Source of the DNA: Amphimedon queenslandica
Lineage: Eukaryota; Porifera; Demospongiae; Haplosclerida; Niphatidae
Reading direction: 5' to 3'
Assembly (NCBI RefSeq): GCF_000090795.2
Contig: NW_003547104.1
Location: 1 to 30,354, forward strand
DNA length: 30,354 bases
Shown: in pieces, positions 8,289-20,500 of the stretch
Position numbering within the stretch: position 1 is the first letter of the stretch
Layout: every line of letters begins with the position of its first letter
The notes under the pieces: generated by a model
Told to the model about the DNA's origin: nothing
Seen by the model: only the letters and a program-made list of their open reading frames with translations
Databases searched by the model: none
Position numbers and translations under genes: made by a program

Positions 8289-8540
8289 TAACATTGTAAA
8301 GTAGTGTTTTCCTAATTCTTTATTAACATTGCTGCTATTATTAACATTACTGCTAGTCATTATAGCTATGTTCATAATTGTTTTCATTTTATTCAAGCAC
8401 AGCAAAAAATTGCCATGTCGACCTAGTCTCACACTAATGCAAACCATCTGCACTAAAATTGATCAACTTATCATGCATGTAACAAAGCCAATATTAAATC
8501 AAATAACTGATCACTGCATGAAGTTATACCTCAGACTATG
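8289..8540 (+). other. 3' flank of the GTPase at 7215
   Basis: This interval includes the presumed 3' untranslated region. A 96-codon frame at 8329-8619 begins with a Leu/Ile-rich stretch but has no homology I recognise, and its second half crosses into the duplicated NBAS/GTPase upstream segment. I therefore treat it as non-coding. Confidence 0.4.
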
Positions 8541-8832
8541 TGCTGCTAAGTGTCACTATATTCAACTACCAAGGGTCGTAGACAATCTATGTATTTCTAT
8601 GGTATTCCCCTGCCACTAACCAAAACAATGAGGAAAATGTACCAGCTTATAATCATAAGGATAAAAAATCACAACTAGTTCTATACCCAATTCTATAGTT
8701 CTATTCTTATTCAAATAGTTTAGATTACTTTTAGTCAAATTGTACTAGTTAAAATTTTGTTAATTGCATGTTAACTGAAAAACCATTTAACGACTTAAAA
8801 AAGCACCATTAATAATGCACCAGCCACCCTCT
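8541..8832 (-). pseudogene. Remnant of the duplicated block: GTPase upstream region plus NBAS C-terminal tip
   Basis: Sequence from about 8541 (GTGCTGCTAAGTGTCACTAT) through 8620 (CCAAAACAATGAGGAAAATG) matches 10170-10240 in order. AACTGAAAAACCATTTAACGACTTAAAA at about 8772, then AATGCACCAG, matches the tip of the NBAS last exon at 10421-10480. The tip carries substitutions and a deletion, and similarity ends at about 8832. It is a third, more diverged trace of the NBAS 3' end, lying without its GTPase. Confidence 0.7.
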
Positions 8833-9077
8833 CGAGTGAACTTTGTTTATGCAATTGGCAAAATTATAACTATCCACAGGCAAATTCGTCAAATATTACT
8901 CTCGCCAATAATTCATTTACTCTAATATGTATGCATGATAGAGTACATAATGAATTTATCCACAAATATTAGAGTAAAATCTATGATTTATTTATGATTT
9001 ATAATTGATTAAGCAACACTATAGCAAACAAAGCAAAGTTGAAAAGTTCACCCAGACATAATTATTTATAGTCATTA
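8833..9077. other. Short intergenic gap with element remnants
   Basis: Around 8910-8975 there is a degraded palindromic tip (ATTCATTTACTCTAATATGT ... AATATTAGAGTAAA) resembling the 5.3-6.8 kb elements. From about 9030 the sequence matches the 3' flank of the GTPase at 3127. No gene is seen. Confidence 0.45.
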
Positions 9078-10118
9078 TCAATTTTTAATTAACTTTTTAA
9101 GCTTCTTTTGTGCTTCTTCTTCTGCACTCTTTTCCCCATACTTCCATCCTATAAGTGCCCCAATGGTCAGTCCCAAAGGTAAGCCCACAAGAGGAAGAAG
9201 TGTTGCAGCTACTCCAGCACCAATTGCACCACCAGCAATAATGCTACGCCCAACAAAATCTCTCTTGCTACGATCGATTGCTTTGATTTCTCTGGTTTTG
9301 TTGTAGCATTTCTGTAAAGTGGCATGAAGCAATTCCTCAGTCCAGTCATCTCTCACAGGTAATTTGACTTTACGCTTAGATCCTGCAACACAAACTGGTA
9401 TTTGCAAGTAAATCTTTTTAGGAACCAATTGAGCAAGAGCCTCATCAAATGCTAAGCTCCATTGCTTCATTGACTCCAGCATCCTTAAAGCAGCACGCAT
9501 CTTATAATCATCATCGTTGTCATCATCGTCATCGTCCTCCTCCTCAATTTCAAAAAGGTTAGCTTGTGTCAATACAAGTATGCATTTACTCCAAATCACT
9601 TCATTTTCTTTAAAAAAGTGTTTGGCAAGAAGCTCAGCAAAACGAACAGAGGAGTCATTGAACCTTCCACTGATTCGATGGCAAATGTAGACAGCATCTA
9701 ACTTGTCAATATCTATCATTTTGGTATAATTCTTAAAGAGTGCTTTGTCCTTGTGTGTAGGGTCAGCAAAGCCCCTTGTATCATAGATAGTGAACTTAGT
9801 GCAGGTGAAACTCTCCTCCACTTTGCACATCACCTGAGCTGTATGCTTCACAATTGGCTCATGACTTTGGGATTTCACATCTCGGGACACTTGAGCCTTG
9901 ACATTAATGGTGTCACCAAACAGAGCATTGATGAGGTAGGATTTACCGACTCCAGTCTCTCCTAGAATAAGGATTTGTTTCTCTACAGGCTTACTGTCAA
10001 ATTCTTCAATTCCGTGCATAGTGCCCTTGGAGAAACTATTGATAGATGAAATAGAAACACGATCATATTCTAGATCCATTACATGTCCTTCTGCTGCAAC
10101 TTTGGCATAATGGGCCAT
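9078..10118 (-). CDS. Intronless AIG1/paraseptin-like GTPase with C-terminal glycine zipper (copy 2)
   Basis: The protein is predicted at 346 aa, starting M-A-H-Y-A-K-V-A-A-E-G. It is the near twin of 3127-4164. Most differences fall in the first ~45 residues and at the extreme C-terminus (ending L-K-K-L-I-K-N). Motifs: GETGVGKS (53-60), YDTRG (112-116), ICHR-x-S-x-RF-x-DSS, LTQAN with TQAN (184-187), the acidic run EEEDDDDDDNDDD, PVCVAG, and the hydrophobic Gly-rich tail GGAIGAGVAATLLPLVG and following. The concentration of change at both ends against a conserved GTPase core may mean selection on the core or divergence of partner-binding ends. The NBAS stop codon lies about 300 bases upstream of its start on the same strand. 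Confidence 0.87.
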   Translation of the reverse strand: MAHYAKVAAEGHVMDLEYDRVSISSINSFSKGTMHGIEEFDSKPVEKQILILGETGVGKSYLINALFGDTINVKAQVSRDVKSQSHEPIVKHTAQVMCKVEESFTCTKFTIYDTRGFADPTHKDKALFKNYTKMIDIDKLDAVYICHRISGRFNDSSVRFAELLAKHFFKENEVIWSKCILVLTQANLFEIEEEDDDDDDNDDDYKMRAALRMLESMKQWSLAFDEALAQLVPKKIYLQIPVCVAGSKRKVKLPVRDDWTEELLHATLQKCYNKTREIKAIDRSKRDFVGRSIIAGGAIGAGVAATLLPLVGLPLGLTIGALIGWKYGEKSAEEEAQKKLKKLIKN

Positions 10119-10418
10119 GTCCTAGTAGATAAGTCAGAGCCAATATTCAACTGATCTCTGACAACAAGTGTCTACTCTGGTGCTGCCAAGTGTCACTATT
10201 ATTATATAAAGCTAGCCCACCAAAACTATGAGGAAAATGCACAAGCTTTTAGTCCTAAAGATAAACAAACAACTAGGTATATACCCACACTACATTTATA
10301 TACATGTAGTTCAAGTCTTAACATGTAGATCTATTCTCTATACTACAATTACTCTATACAGATATAATTATTAGTTTAGATTATTTAACAGTATTAAATT
10401 CAAAATTTTAGTATTGTT
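10119..10418 (-). promoter_or_regulatory. Spacer between the NBAS stop and the downstream GTPase start
   Basis: Only 300 bases lie between the NBAS-like stop (10419) and the ATG of the same-strand GTPase (10118). They must hold the NBAS 3' untranslated region and the GTPase promoter. A TATA-like string (ATTATATAAAG, about 10200-10210) precedes the start by roughly 90 bases. Versions of the spacer recur at 4165-4465 and 8541-8770. Confidence 0.4.
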
Positions 10419-11578
10419 TTAACTGAAAAATCCTTTTAAAGACTTAAAAGCACTGGTAACACCCATCAATGATGCACCAGACCCTGTCCCTCTCTGAGAC
10501 ACCATCTCAAGGAGTTTACCAGCTTCATCATGGAATCCTTCATCTTCCAACTGATGGACAGCTCTCTCAACACGTCCACTGGGAGAATGAAAACATAAAA
10601 TTTCAAACAATTCGTCTTCTTTACACTGAACCATACGAGCAAGCAAAGGAACATCAATGACTCCTTGTAGCTGATCCCTCCCTTTAATGGGTGGGCTGCT
10701 CAGATAAGAGCAGAGCTCTGGGTAAATGGGTGTGTTAAGTATTGTCCCTATGTGTCCATTGTATAGTATTAGCTCAAGGACTGTGTTGTTGATTATGCCC
10801 TCATATTCATCAAAAGGCAACTGGAGGAAGAGAAAAAAGGAAAGAGGGATGATTATACATGTGTATGGTTTAATGGTAATCATGCTACACTATTGTATAA
10901 ATTGGTAATGTATTGTCTATTTGGACAGGTGCCATAAAACACTTTCAATGTTTATGCACAAAAATAACTTAACAGTGGAGGAAACGAGAGACGGGAAAAA
11001 TAAATTTTGGGAGAACCAATCTAACTAAAAATGGACATGCATCTAGGCTATAAATTGAGAGACAAAATGAGAGATTTCAGGAGACCTAGAGCAAATGTGG
11101 GAGACCAAATGCTCCTACATCTATATAGGTATCTAACAATGATATAAACACTACCAATGTATAATAAACAGTGATAAAGTACTAACTATTGTTGGACAGA
11201 TGCCCATAAACACTTTCAACGTTTGTGTGAACTATCAAATACCTTTTTGTGCATGAAGATATTAATGAGTGATTTCTTTCTTGTTAGCAGTGACAGCATC
11301 AATGCTGATGATCTGTCTATTGACCACAATTTATTAAAAATCCCTTTATCAACCTAAAGACATAAAATAGTTTTATTTACTGATGGCATCACTTTAATAA
11401 AACTAAAATTAGTAACACATAGTATGACATCATTATATCTGTTACTATTTATAGAGTAATTACTTGAGAATTCATGCCATGGAGTCCAGCTCTAATAAAT
11501 ACAACTTTATGACAACTGTCAGGATCACTAGCAATAGAACCCAACACTGTCAGCCAACACTCAGTGAACTCTTCACCA
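10419..11578 (-). CDS. NBAS: NBAS-like exons 51-53: authentic C-terminus
   Basis: Exons: 11464-11578, 11243-11353, 10419-10820 (stop at 10419-10421). The product runs G-E-E-F-T-E-C-W-L-T-V-L, then L-M-L-S-L-L-T-R-K-K-S-L-I-N-I-F, then L-P-F-D-E-Y-E-G. It closes with D-E-A-G-K-L-L-E-M-V-S-Q and S-A-F-K-S-L-K-G-F-F-S, corresponding to the human NBAS ending E-A-E-A-G-S-L-L-L-A-V-R. Exons are intact and in phase here, unlike the copy at 776-1815. Exon 51 is separated from exon 50 by a 1.67-kb intron occupied by the main satellite array. Confidence 0.9.
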
Positions 11579-14500
11579 CTAGAAATAATTAAAAAAATCT
11601 ATCATGTTCATTATCAAAAAATATAATAAAAATAGGGGGTGATTCCGGAGCCATTTTTTGGAAAAAACATGGGCTATATTATAGTACAGGGTAGTTTTTA
11701 GATTTTGGCCAATTTTTAAAATGGCCATAACATGAAAAATTGAAGTCGGAATCAGCTCAAACTTTCTACACAGCATAAGGACATCAATATGTATCAAAAA
11801 ATGTAATAAAAATTTGGGGTGATTTCGGAGCCATTTTTTGAAAAAAACCATGGGCTATAATAGCTTTAAGTATTTTCAGGTTTTTGGCATTAATTTTTCT
11901 TAAAATGGCAGTAACTTGAAAAATTGAAGTCGGAATCAGCTCAAACTTTCTACAAAGCATAAGGACATCAATATGCATCAAAAAATGTAATAAAAATTAG
12001 GAGTGATTTTGGAGCCATTTTTCGGAAAAAACCATGGGCTACAGCCTTGGGTAATTTTCAGATTTTTGGCATTTTCTTAAAATGGCCGTAACTTGAAAAA
12101 TTGAAGTCAAAATCAGCTCAAACTTTCTACACAGCATAAGGACATCAATATGTATCAGAAAAAGTGATACAAATTAGGAGTGATTTCGGAGCCATTTTTT
12201 GGAAAAAACCATGGGCTATAGCCTTGGGCATTTTTCAGATTTTTGGCATTTTTTAAAAATGGCCGTAACTTGAAAAATTGAAGTTAGAATCAGCTCAAAC
12301 TTTCTACACAGCATAAGGACATCAATATGTATCAGAAAATGTAATAAAAATCAGGAGTGATTTCGGAGCCATTTTTGGGAAAAAACATGGGCTATATATA
12401 GCCTTGGGTATTTTTCAGATTTTTGGCATTTTCTTAAAATGGCCGTAACTTAAATAATTGAAGTCGGAATCAGCTCAAACTTTCTACACAGCATAAGGAC
12501 ATCATTATGTATCAAAAAATGTAATAAAAATCAGGAGTGATTTCATAGCCATTTTTCAGAAAAAAACATAGGCTATAGCCTTGGGTATTTTTCAGATTTT
12601 TGGCATTTTCTTAAAATGGCCGTAACTTGAATAATTGAAGTCAGAATCAGTTCAAACTTTTTACACAGCATAAGGACATCAATATGCATCAAAAAATGTA
12701 ATAAAAATTAGGAGTGATTTTGGAGCCATTTTTTGGAAAAAACCATTTTTCTGATTTTTGGCATTTTCTTAAAATGGCCGTAACTTGAAAAATTGAAGTT
12801 AGAATCAACTCAAACTTTCTACACAGCATAAGGGCATCAATATGTATCAGAAAAAGTAATAAAAATTAGGAGTGATTTTGGAGCCATTTTTCGGAAAAAC
12901 CATGGGTTATAGCCTTGGGCATTTTTCAGATTTTTGGCATTTTCTTAAAATGGCCGTAACTTGAATAATTGAAGTCGGAATCAGCTCAAACTTTCTACAC
13001 AGCATAAGGACATCAATATGTATCAGAAAATGTAATAAAAATTAGGAGTGATTTCGGAGCCATTTTTTGGAAAAAAAAACCATGGGCCAGGACAGGACTC
13101 CCGTACTGTACAGGTACTTTGGCCTCAATTTTAAAGCAGCTTCAAAAAATCTAATAAAATACCATCAACTCAAACTCTACATAACACGAGTACACGTATA
13201 AGTATGTACATGTGCTATTACTACCAATTATAGTAAACTATTTTATTACCATGATAAATCAGGCCACTGCTCCAACAGCACAGCTAATATCTCTTGCTGC
13301 TTTAGACTAGTGGATGACTTTGATAAAGAAAGAACAAGACTCCTTCTGGTTTCAATGCTTGCTACATCACTTAAAGAGATCTGAAAAGTTAAAGAACAAA
13401 GATTCATCATGCATAATAAGCTAATATTTTTGGGCTAATTATTATTGACTAAAAGTTATGGCCACTAACTTGTTTCTCAAAGCTACCAAGGAGCACTAAT
13501 TGTGTCTGATAAAAAAGAAGTAACTGGGAATCACCATCAGATAAACTAACATACTATAACACACAGTAGAGAGAAAATATATTTAATATAAGAGAACAGT
13601 AACAATCTCAATATGAATGCAGTAAGTATATGTAATTACCTGATTAATACACTTCAGCAAAGAGCATTTAAAAGGTACTGGTCTTTCTGAATCAATGCTG
13701 TATGAAGACTCTAAAACTGGCAATAATTCTGAACACTTTACTAATTGTCCACTACATACAAGAGAGTCATAGCATGATAAAAAATGACTGTTATAATTAA
13801 GAGTTTTACCTTCCTTTCTCATGATTGTGGACAAGCATAAGAATTTTATTAATCTTTTGAACAACAGGGCTATAAGAATAGAATTATAAAATAAGTAAAA
13901 TTGCAAAAATTTATAAGTATTTCAGTCACAAATTTAATTCATATAAATGTCTACCTTTCAATGTTGACTAGTGAGAGGAGGCATTCCAACACAATCTCTT
14001 TCACAGTTAACTTATGAGGTCTGACAGGTCTTGATTGAGCTAATATCAGCTCAATGGAGTCCAATGGTAAACTCAATAGACACATCTCATGCACCAGATC
14101 CTTAACCTAACAGTGATAGAGTACAATTAATGCTTTAGATAGAGCTGCTATATAAAATATATCTGTTACTTTGCTTGTTTCAGATATAGAGAGATCATAT
14201 TTCTTGACTATACCACTCCACGCTCCCTGCATGAATCATAATTAAAGCAATAAAAGTATAGCAAGTGTAGTTATTACCTTTTCTATTTTAGGAGGTGCTT
14301 CTGTGAATAATTCTCTAACACATTCAAGATGTAGCTTGCAAACACCAAGCTCAATGAGTAGATCTTTAAATGAAAAACTATACATACAAGAAAAAGAATA
14401 TTATGAAATGAGAGTGGATTCAAGTTCTTCCTTACTCTGATTTCCCTCCTCCTTCCATTGCCTTCTTTTCAGTACAAACTTCAACCAACCTCAACAATAA

Positions 14501-17500
14501 TGAGTCCCTTGTCTTTAGTGACATTAACTATAACACAAGGCACCATTTGAATACACACTAACATACCACCATACACTAAAAGTATATATGCTTTAATATT
14601 TTGGTCTTTCTCTTACTTGTAATGATTTACGTGTAAAAAGCATGTCAACCATTAAGTATTGGACTTGCTCTGCATCTAACCTCTGTATGTAATCACGACA
14701 CAAGTCAAACTTGCTTAACCAGTTTGACTAGAAAAACAAACAAAATAGAAAGTTGAATGATGCTTCAAATGCTCTCTACACTAACAGTGGCATAAGAGTC
14801 AGAATTATTAGTATCTTCTCTCCAAAATACTTTACCAGCATAAGCTCTGTACACCTCCTTAGGACTGAGAGATCCTTTACCCTATAAAATATAAAATAGC
14901 TGCCACATTAATTTACTACAAATTATGTTTGTATTTAAGCTGACTTTAAGTGGTATGCTTTTGGCTAGTTTAGCAATCGGGTGAATGTTGTGATCTCCAA
15001 GTGCTGGTAGTAGAACTAATAGTGGATCATCTCCAGACATCAAGTCATGATAATTGACCTCTATAGAATGGTATAGTTATGGATTGCCAAATACTAGTAT
15101 AGTATAGTATACTATACTATACTATATACTATAGTATACCTCTGATTGTTGTTTTAAATCTGGTTAGTAGTTTAAGATGTGTACTAATGTCTTCCTAAAT
15201 AATAAATTGAGAATATAATATCCTATACTATGTAATGCAGCTAATTTTGAAAGAGAAATTTAAACTTTATACAAGTAACAACAAAAGACTGATAATGTAC
15301 ATAAAATTAGACTAAATTCATAATTTTTCTTTCTTCTTTGGATTTGATGCTTTGAATGCATACCATACTCTTATTTTCTCAATGGACTTCTCTGCACAGT
15401 GTTTCCCAATGAGCATCCCTATTGTTAAACCAACTGGAACTCCTAGTATTGGAAGAGCGATCCCACCAACAGTGACACCAATAAGCCCACCAAGAATTTG
15501 ACGTTCCTTAATAAACTTCTGTTTCGATAGTTCAATTTGCCTAATAACTTCCGCTTCCTCTCCGTAGCACTTTTCAATTGTTACCTGAAGAAGGTCTTCA
15601 ATCCAGTTCTTCGTAATGGGTAATTCAAGGTTCTTCTTAACTCCAGTTGCACAAACTGGGATTGATTCAACAATTAGTTCCAAGACACCGCATTTAATTA
15701 AGACTTCCCCAAACATCATACTATATTGAGCCATGGTCTCCTTCATTCTTTGAGATCGTTTATCTTGCAGGACTCTGCCTTCATCAGCTTCATCTTCAGA
15801 ATCATCATCACCTTGATCAAACAAGTTAGCTTGTGTCAAGACAAGTATGCATTTGCTCCAAACTTTTGCATCTTTTTTTCCAAATCGTCTGGACAGTAGC
15901 CTTGCAAAGCGAGCAGAAGAATCAGTGAATCTTGCACTCATTCTGTGACAAATATATATTACATCAACCTCGTCAATACTTATACTTTCAAAATATTTTT
16001 CGAAAAGTTTCTCATCTTTAAAATTTGAATCAGCAAATCCTCTAGTATCATAAATGATAAAATTTGACTCAATGATTCTGCTGCCGCATTTTTGGATCAC
16101 AGATTTAGTCCTGTGACTTTCAACAAAGCCATGAGGGCATGACTGCAAACCTCTAGCTACTTTTGCCTTGATATCACCCTTAGATGCTAAAAACACTGCA
16201 TTTACCAGCGAGGATTTCCCAACTCCTGTTTCACCAAAAACAATGACTTTTTTCTCACCATATACTTTTTCAAGGATCTCTGTTCCATACCTAGATGATG
16301 ATGGTCTGTGGTCAGCCTGACTAGATGTAGATGATGATCTGAGGCTACTATCTGAGTGATATCCACCTCCTTCAGCCATTTTCAGCAAGAGGATATGACA
16401 GCTAAAGTCAACTACCCTAAGAATAGCTAGATCTACTACCCATTGAATCACAATCTGATACTTCTATCTAGACAAAAGGTAGTATGAGAAGCCAACTACA
16501 CAGCCAAATTTCCACACTTGCTAACCACACTTACTAATCACAGGAAGGTAGTGTATCGTGTTGTTTTGGAGCCAAAATTTAATACAGTAAGTATTAGGGA
16601 CAGTTGCTCTGTTGCTGTACACTTAAAAACAAAGCTCTGTATAGTGACTGCCTTTTAAAATTACTCATTTTATTAAAGCATACAATGATATACAATCAAA
16701 ATACATAAACATGACCGCACACAATTACCTTAACTGTAGCACCTCCATCCACACACTTCTGGAGGTAGGTGAAGTAGCAGTGGATGATACTGTAACGAGT
16801 GGAAGGGAGAGCAGGATAGGTAGACTCCATTAGGTAATCAGCAGTCTTTGAATAGATACAAAATACAACAATTCATATACAGTACATGAAATAATAATAT
16901 AACAAAATGGGCTATTATTATACTACCTTTTGTGGTTGCTCCATTAACGTATTCATTATCTGACGATTACCAACACGCTTATTAACCTCATCAACCAGAT
17001 AACTAAAATGAACATATGAATGTTTATACGTGTATGTTGATACATGGATACATTAGTAAAAGCTCCTTCTCATTTAAGAAGTGACAATAGATTTCATTTC
17101 CTTACCTTGAGTCAGTTAATAGCCAGTCCAAGTGTCTTATATACAATTCCCATTTATCAACTGAATGGAAGGCAGAGAGAGACAAGGCAATATCAAACAC
17201 TGCCTCTTTGCCTTGTCTGTGTGCAGAAATAACACATCAAATAGTCAAAGTATATTACATAATAGAGGTGGGCGATACAATACCAAAGTACTCATATATC
17301 CAATACCAGGCCTCCGATACCAAGTACTCGATACCAAATCCTGGTATCGAGTAGTGAGTAACCACGCCCCACCACACCTATTTCAATACATCATAATTGT
17401 GACCACACCTCTTAATAATTACAAAATGGCGGCTTATTTCTCTTCATTAATTTTTTATTAATAACTAATTATAACTTAATTGCACATGCGCAGTAGCTGA

Positions 17501-20500
17501 CTACTCATTCACTACTCGATACCATTGATACTGAGACTCAGACTACTTGGTATTGGTATCAATTCAAAATTTCTGGTATCGCCCACCTCTATTGCATAAT
17601 CTAAGTACCTTGCCAGAGATATTATGGTTTCTTTTTTGTACAAAAGATTTTTCATAAACTTTGCTATATCAAATTCTACACGACAAAGAAAAAGAAGAGA
17701 GAGAAGAAATAGCAATTATTTAATATGTCTTTAATATGTTACGTGATCATGTCATTATGTTCATTGCAGGGTTGTAATAACCCATTCAAAAATTGTTGAT
17801 TTACGAAAAAACCTGTGGAGTCCAGAACTAGGCTGTAGCTTTATATACAGAGAAATTTGTAAAGGCTATCGTGGGTCGCATGACAGGACTGTATGTGGTT
17901 AACACTTTGTGTACTTGTACTTGTATAAACTGTGATGTAATGTATACTAATTATTAACTTGTATGTATTAGAAGAGGATGAGTTACTGACCAATATTGTT
18001 CTCTTGTAGCTTCTTAGCTTGAGTGTAGTCATACAGTAAACTATTGGACTCTTTTAAAATTGCAATGTAAGGACGACACGACTCTGGCCAATGAGAGGGA
18101 TCGGAACCAGTCACATGACTTGTCACGTGATTAATGAGCTCTTTTGGAGAGTGGTGATAGGGATGAGAACTGGAAGCAGAGAAAAAAAAGCAGACATGAA
18201 TATACATGCAGATAAGAGATTTGTGATGGCTGATTACAATATTAGTTTTATGTCATGATGGGTTGATGATATGTGTTGTTGGCTCACGTTGATGACAGGT
18301 GAGGCTGTGTTGCTTCATTGTAAAGGACGAGAGAGCAATAGTATATTGATAAATGATAGAGAAGGAAAGATGGAGGAATGGATGAGAGGAGATCCTTCAC
18401 TTTATGAGGACACTATAACACAAAGAGAGAGAGAAAAGAGAGAGAGAGAGAGAGGGAGAGGGAGGAAGGGAGGGAGGGGAGAGAAAGGGAGGGAGAGAGA
18501 GAGAGAAAGAGAGAGGGAGGGAGGGAGAGAAAGGGAGGGAGAGAGAGAGAAAGAGTGAAGAGAGAGAGAGAGAGAGGGATATGATAAAGAAAGAGAGAGA
18601 GAAATTAGAGCAAGACAAATCATTAATAAAAACAATTAATAAATTACTTTTGACAAGTTCAATAGATATCCGGTAAACATGTGTAGGTCACAGTCAATGA
18701 AATTACGAGACAAAGAGAATAAAAGCTGATACAATTCTTCTCTTTTAGACTCCTCCTCCTCCTCTTTAATCTCTCCTGCCTCCTCTAGACTGATATCAAA
18801 GAGTATCTGCTTAACGCGATATAAACTCTGGTTCAATGAGATATCAAAGAGACCACTGATCTCTTGATACTGACTATACGTAGTGATCTAACAACAAAAT
18901 CAGTATAGTATCAAATAATATTAATACAACTCGCACTTCTTTGTCACAGTAGAATGGATGATACTTTAGTCTAAAAGAAGGGAGAGGTTTAGCTCCATCA
19001 GTAGTTGATGATTTCAGTTCATTCAGTTGAGATACAGCAGTGCTTAGGATATCATTATGACCCTTTCCAGACATAGAGGGCATTGAACTTCTAAAAACAA
19101 AATAAAATAAAAAATATCGTTTATTTCTACAACCTACTTTTGTCCGATCAGTTGTTGTACCGTTCCAGTTCCTTTACTGACCAATACCTGGACACTTGAT
19201 CCGACCAGCTGTCTAACAAACCCACCACTCCCTCCTCCTCCTCCTCCACTAGTAATACTCATCATCTGGTGCTTATGGTGACAATCAATACACAACAACT
19301 GCAATGAAAAATACATGTAGTGCTGATGTAGAAAAATACTTAAAATTAAAATACATGTACATGTACACATAATAATAATAATGCAATTATAATAGAGATG
19401 AAATTTAAAAAAATAGTTAAATTACAGTTATTAATGATGAAATTAGTGGAACTAAAGGTATAATAATAATAACCAACAGTACAGAATAGTGAATATACTC
19501 CTGATGGTGATTATTACAGCTTACTTGTGCTTCTATTACTCTTTTTTCCCTCAGTATGATCTTAATCTCTTCGACCGGGCAATGCCTCACTGAGAAATTC
19601 AACAACTCAACTCTTGAGGTCAAGTCAGTATAAGCACTCATTGACCCAAGCTGCCTATTACAGCATTAAAGATAGGACACCAGTAAATATAATAAGAACG
19701 TCTGTATATTTTGGATGAATGTATATGTATTATGTACATGTACATGTACATATGTAAATACAAGTGTATACATGTACATGTACATGTATATTCTTTGTTA
19801 GATCTAGAAATAAATTTTAAAAGATCAATCTACATGTACGTGTAGCTAAAATATGAAACTTAATTAATGATATTTAGGCTAAATATGAAAGACCAAAAAA
19901 GCTCAAAAATGTGAACTTTCAGAAGATCAAATATATTCCCATACTTAGTAATCTCCCAAGCATCAGGGAAGTTACAGTTCATCAGTAACTGACACATCTT
20001 CAGTGCAGACTTGTAGTCGTTGTTAAGTAGAGCAGCTAGGGATATGTATATCGCGGTGTGGCCACGCCCAGGTGACATGTGTTGCCATGACGACATTGAA
20101 TGGAGTGACGTCTCTCGCTCGGAGCTGACACCAAGCAAGTACGACAACCTGAACAGCTAGAGAAAGGAAGAGAAAGAAATAAAAAATATTATTTTTAATT
20201 TTATCGTTACCTTGTCGTATTTTTTGTAGGCAGTGGGCGATGAATCAAGAGCTTGTTTTATTAGATCCAATTTATTTTCACACAACCTCACTGTATAATT
20301 AAGTATATAAAGATATCGACATTTTTTATATCGCATAGCAGGAAATTTTGGAGGAAGTTAAATTTGGCAAATCGCTTAATTTTGGTGATTGGCAAAGTTT
20401 AATTTGACCAATTTGTGGCCACGTGCCATTGAACATGCTAATAATGGCTCAAAAAGGCAGATTTTTATTTTGGCGAATGGCTATCAAAACACCAAATTTG

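Noticed and set aside
8329-8619. 96-codon frame downstream of the 7215 GTPase with a Leu/Ile-rich start, a possible small membrane protein
   Set aside because: No recognised family and no start context. Its second half is the duplicated GTPase-upstream/NBAS spacer, which is non-coding in its sister copies.
11579-11981. Minus-strand frames with repeated H-I-D-V-L-M-L-C-R-K-F-E-L-I-P
   Set aside because: The repeats come from the 177-bp satellite core. Frames are short and interrupted, with no splice or homology support.
11617-13082. CRISPR-like regular repeat array
   Set aside because: Units are ~177 bp and homogeneous throughout, with no short repeat/unique spacer structure, in an animal intron.
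18271-18635. Arg-Glu-rich and Ser-Leu-rich open frames on both strands
   Set aside because: They are translations of the low-complexity GA/CT tract next to NBAS exon 33.
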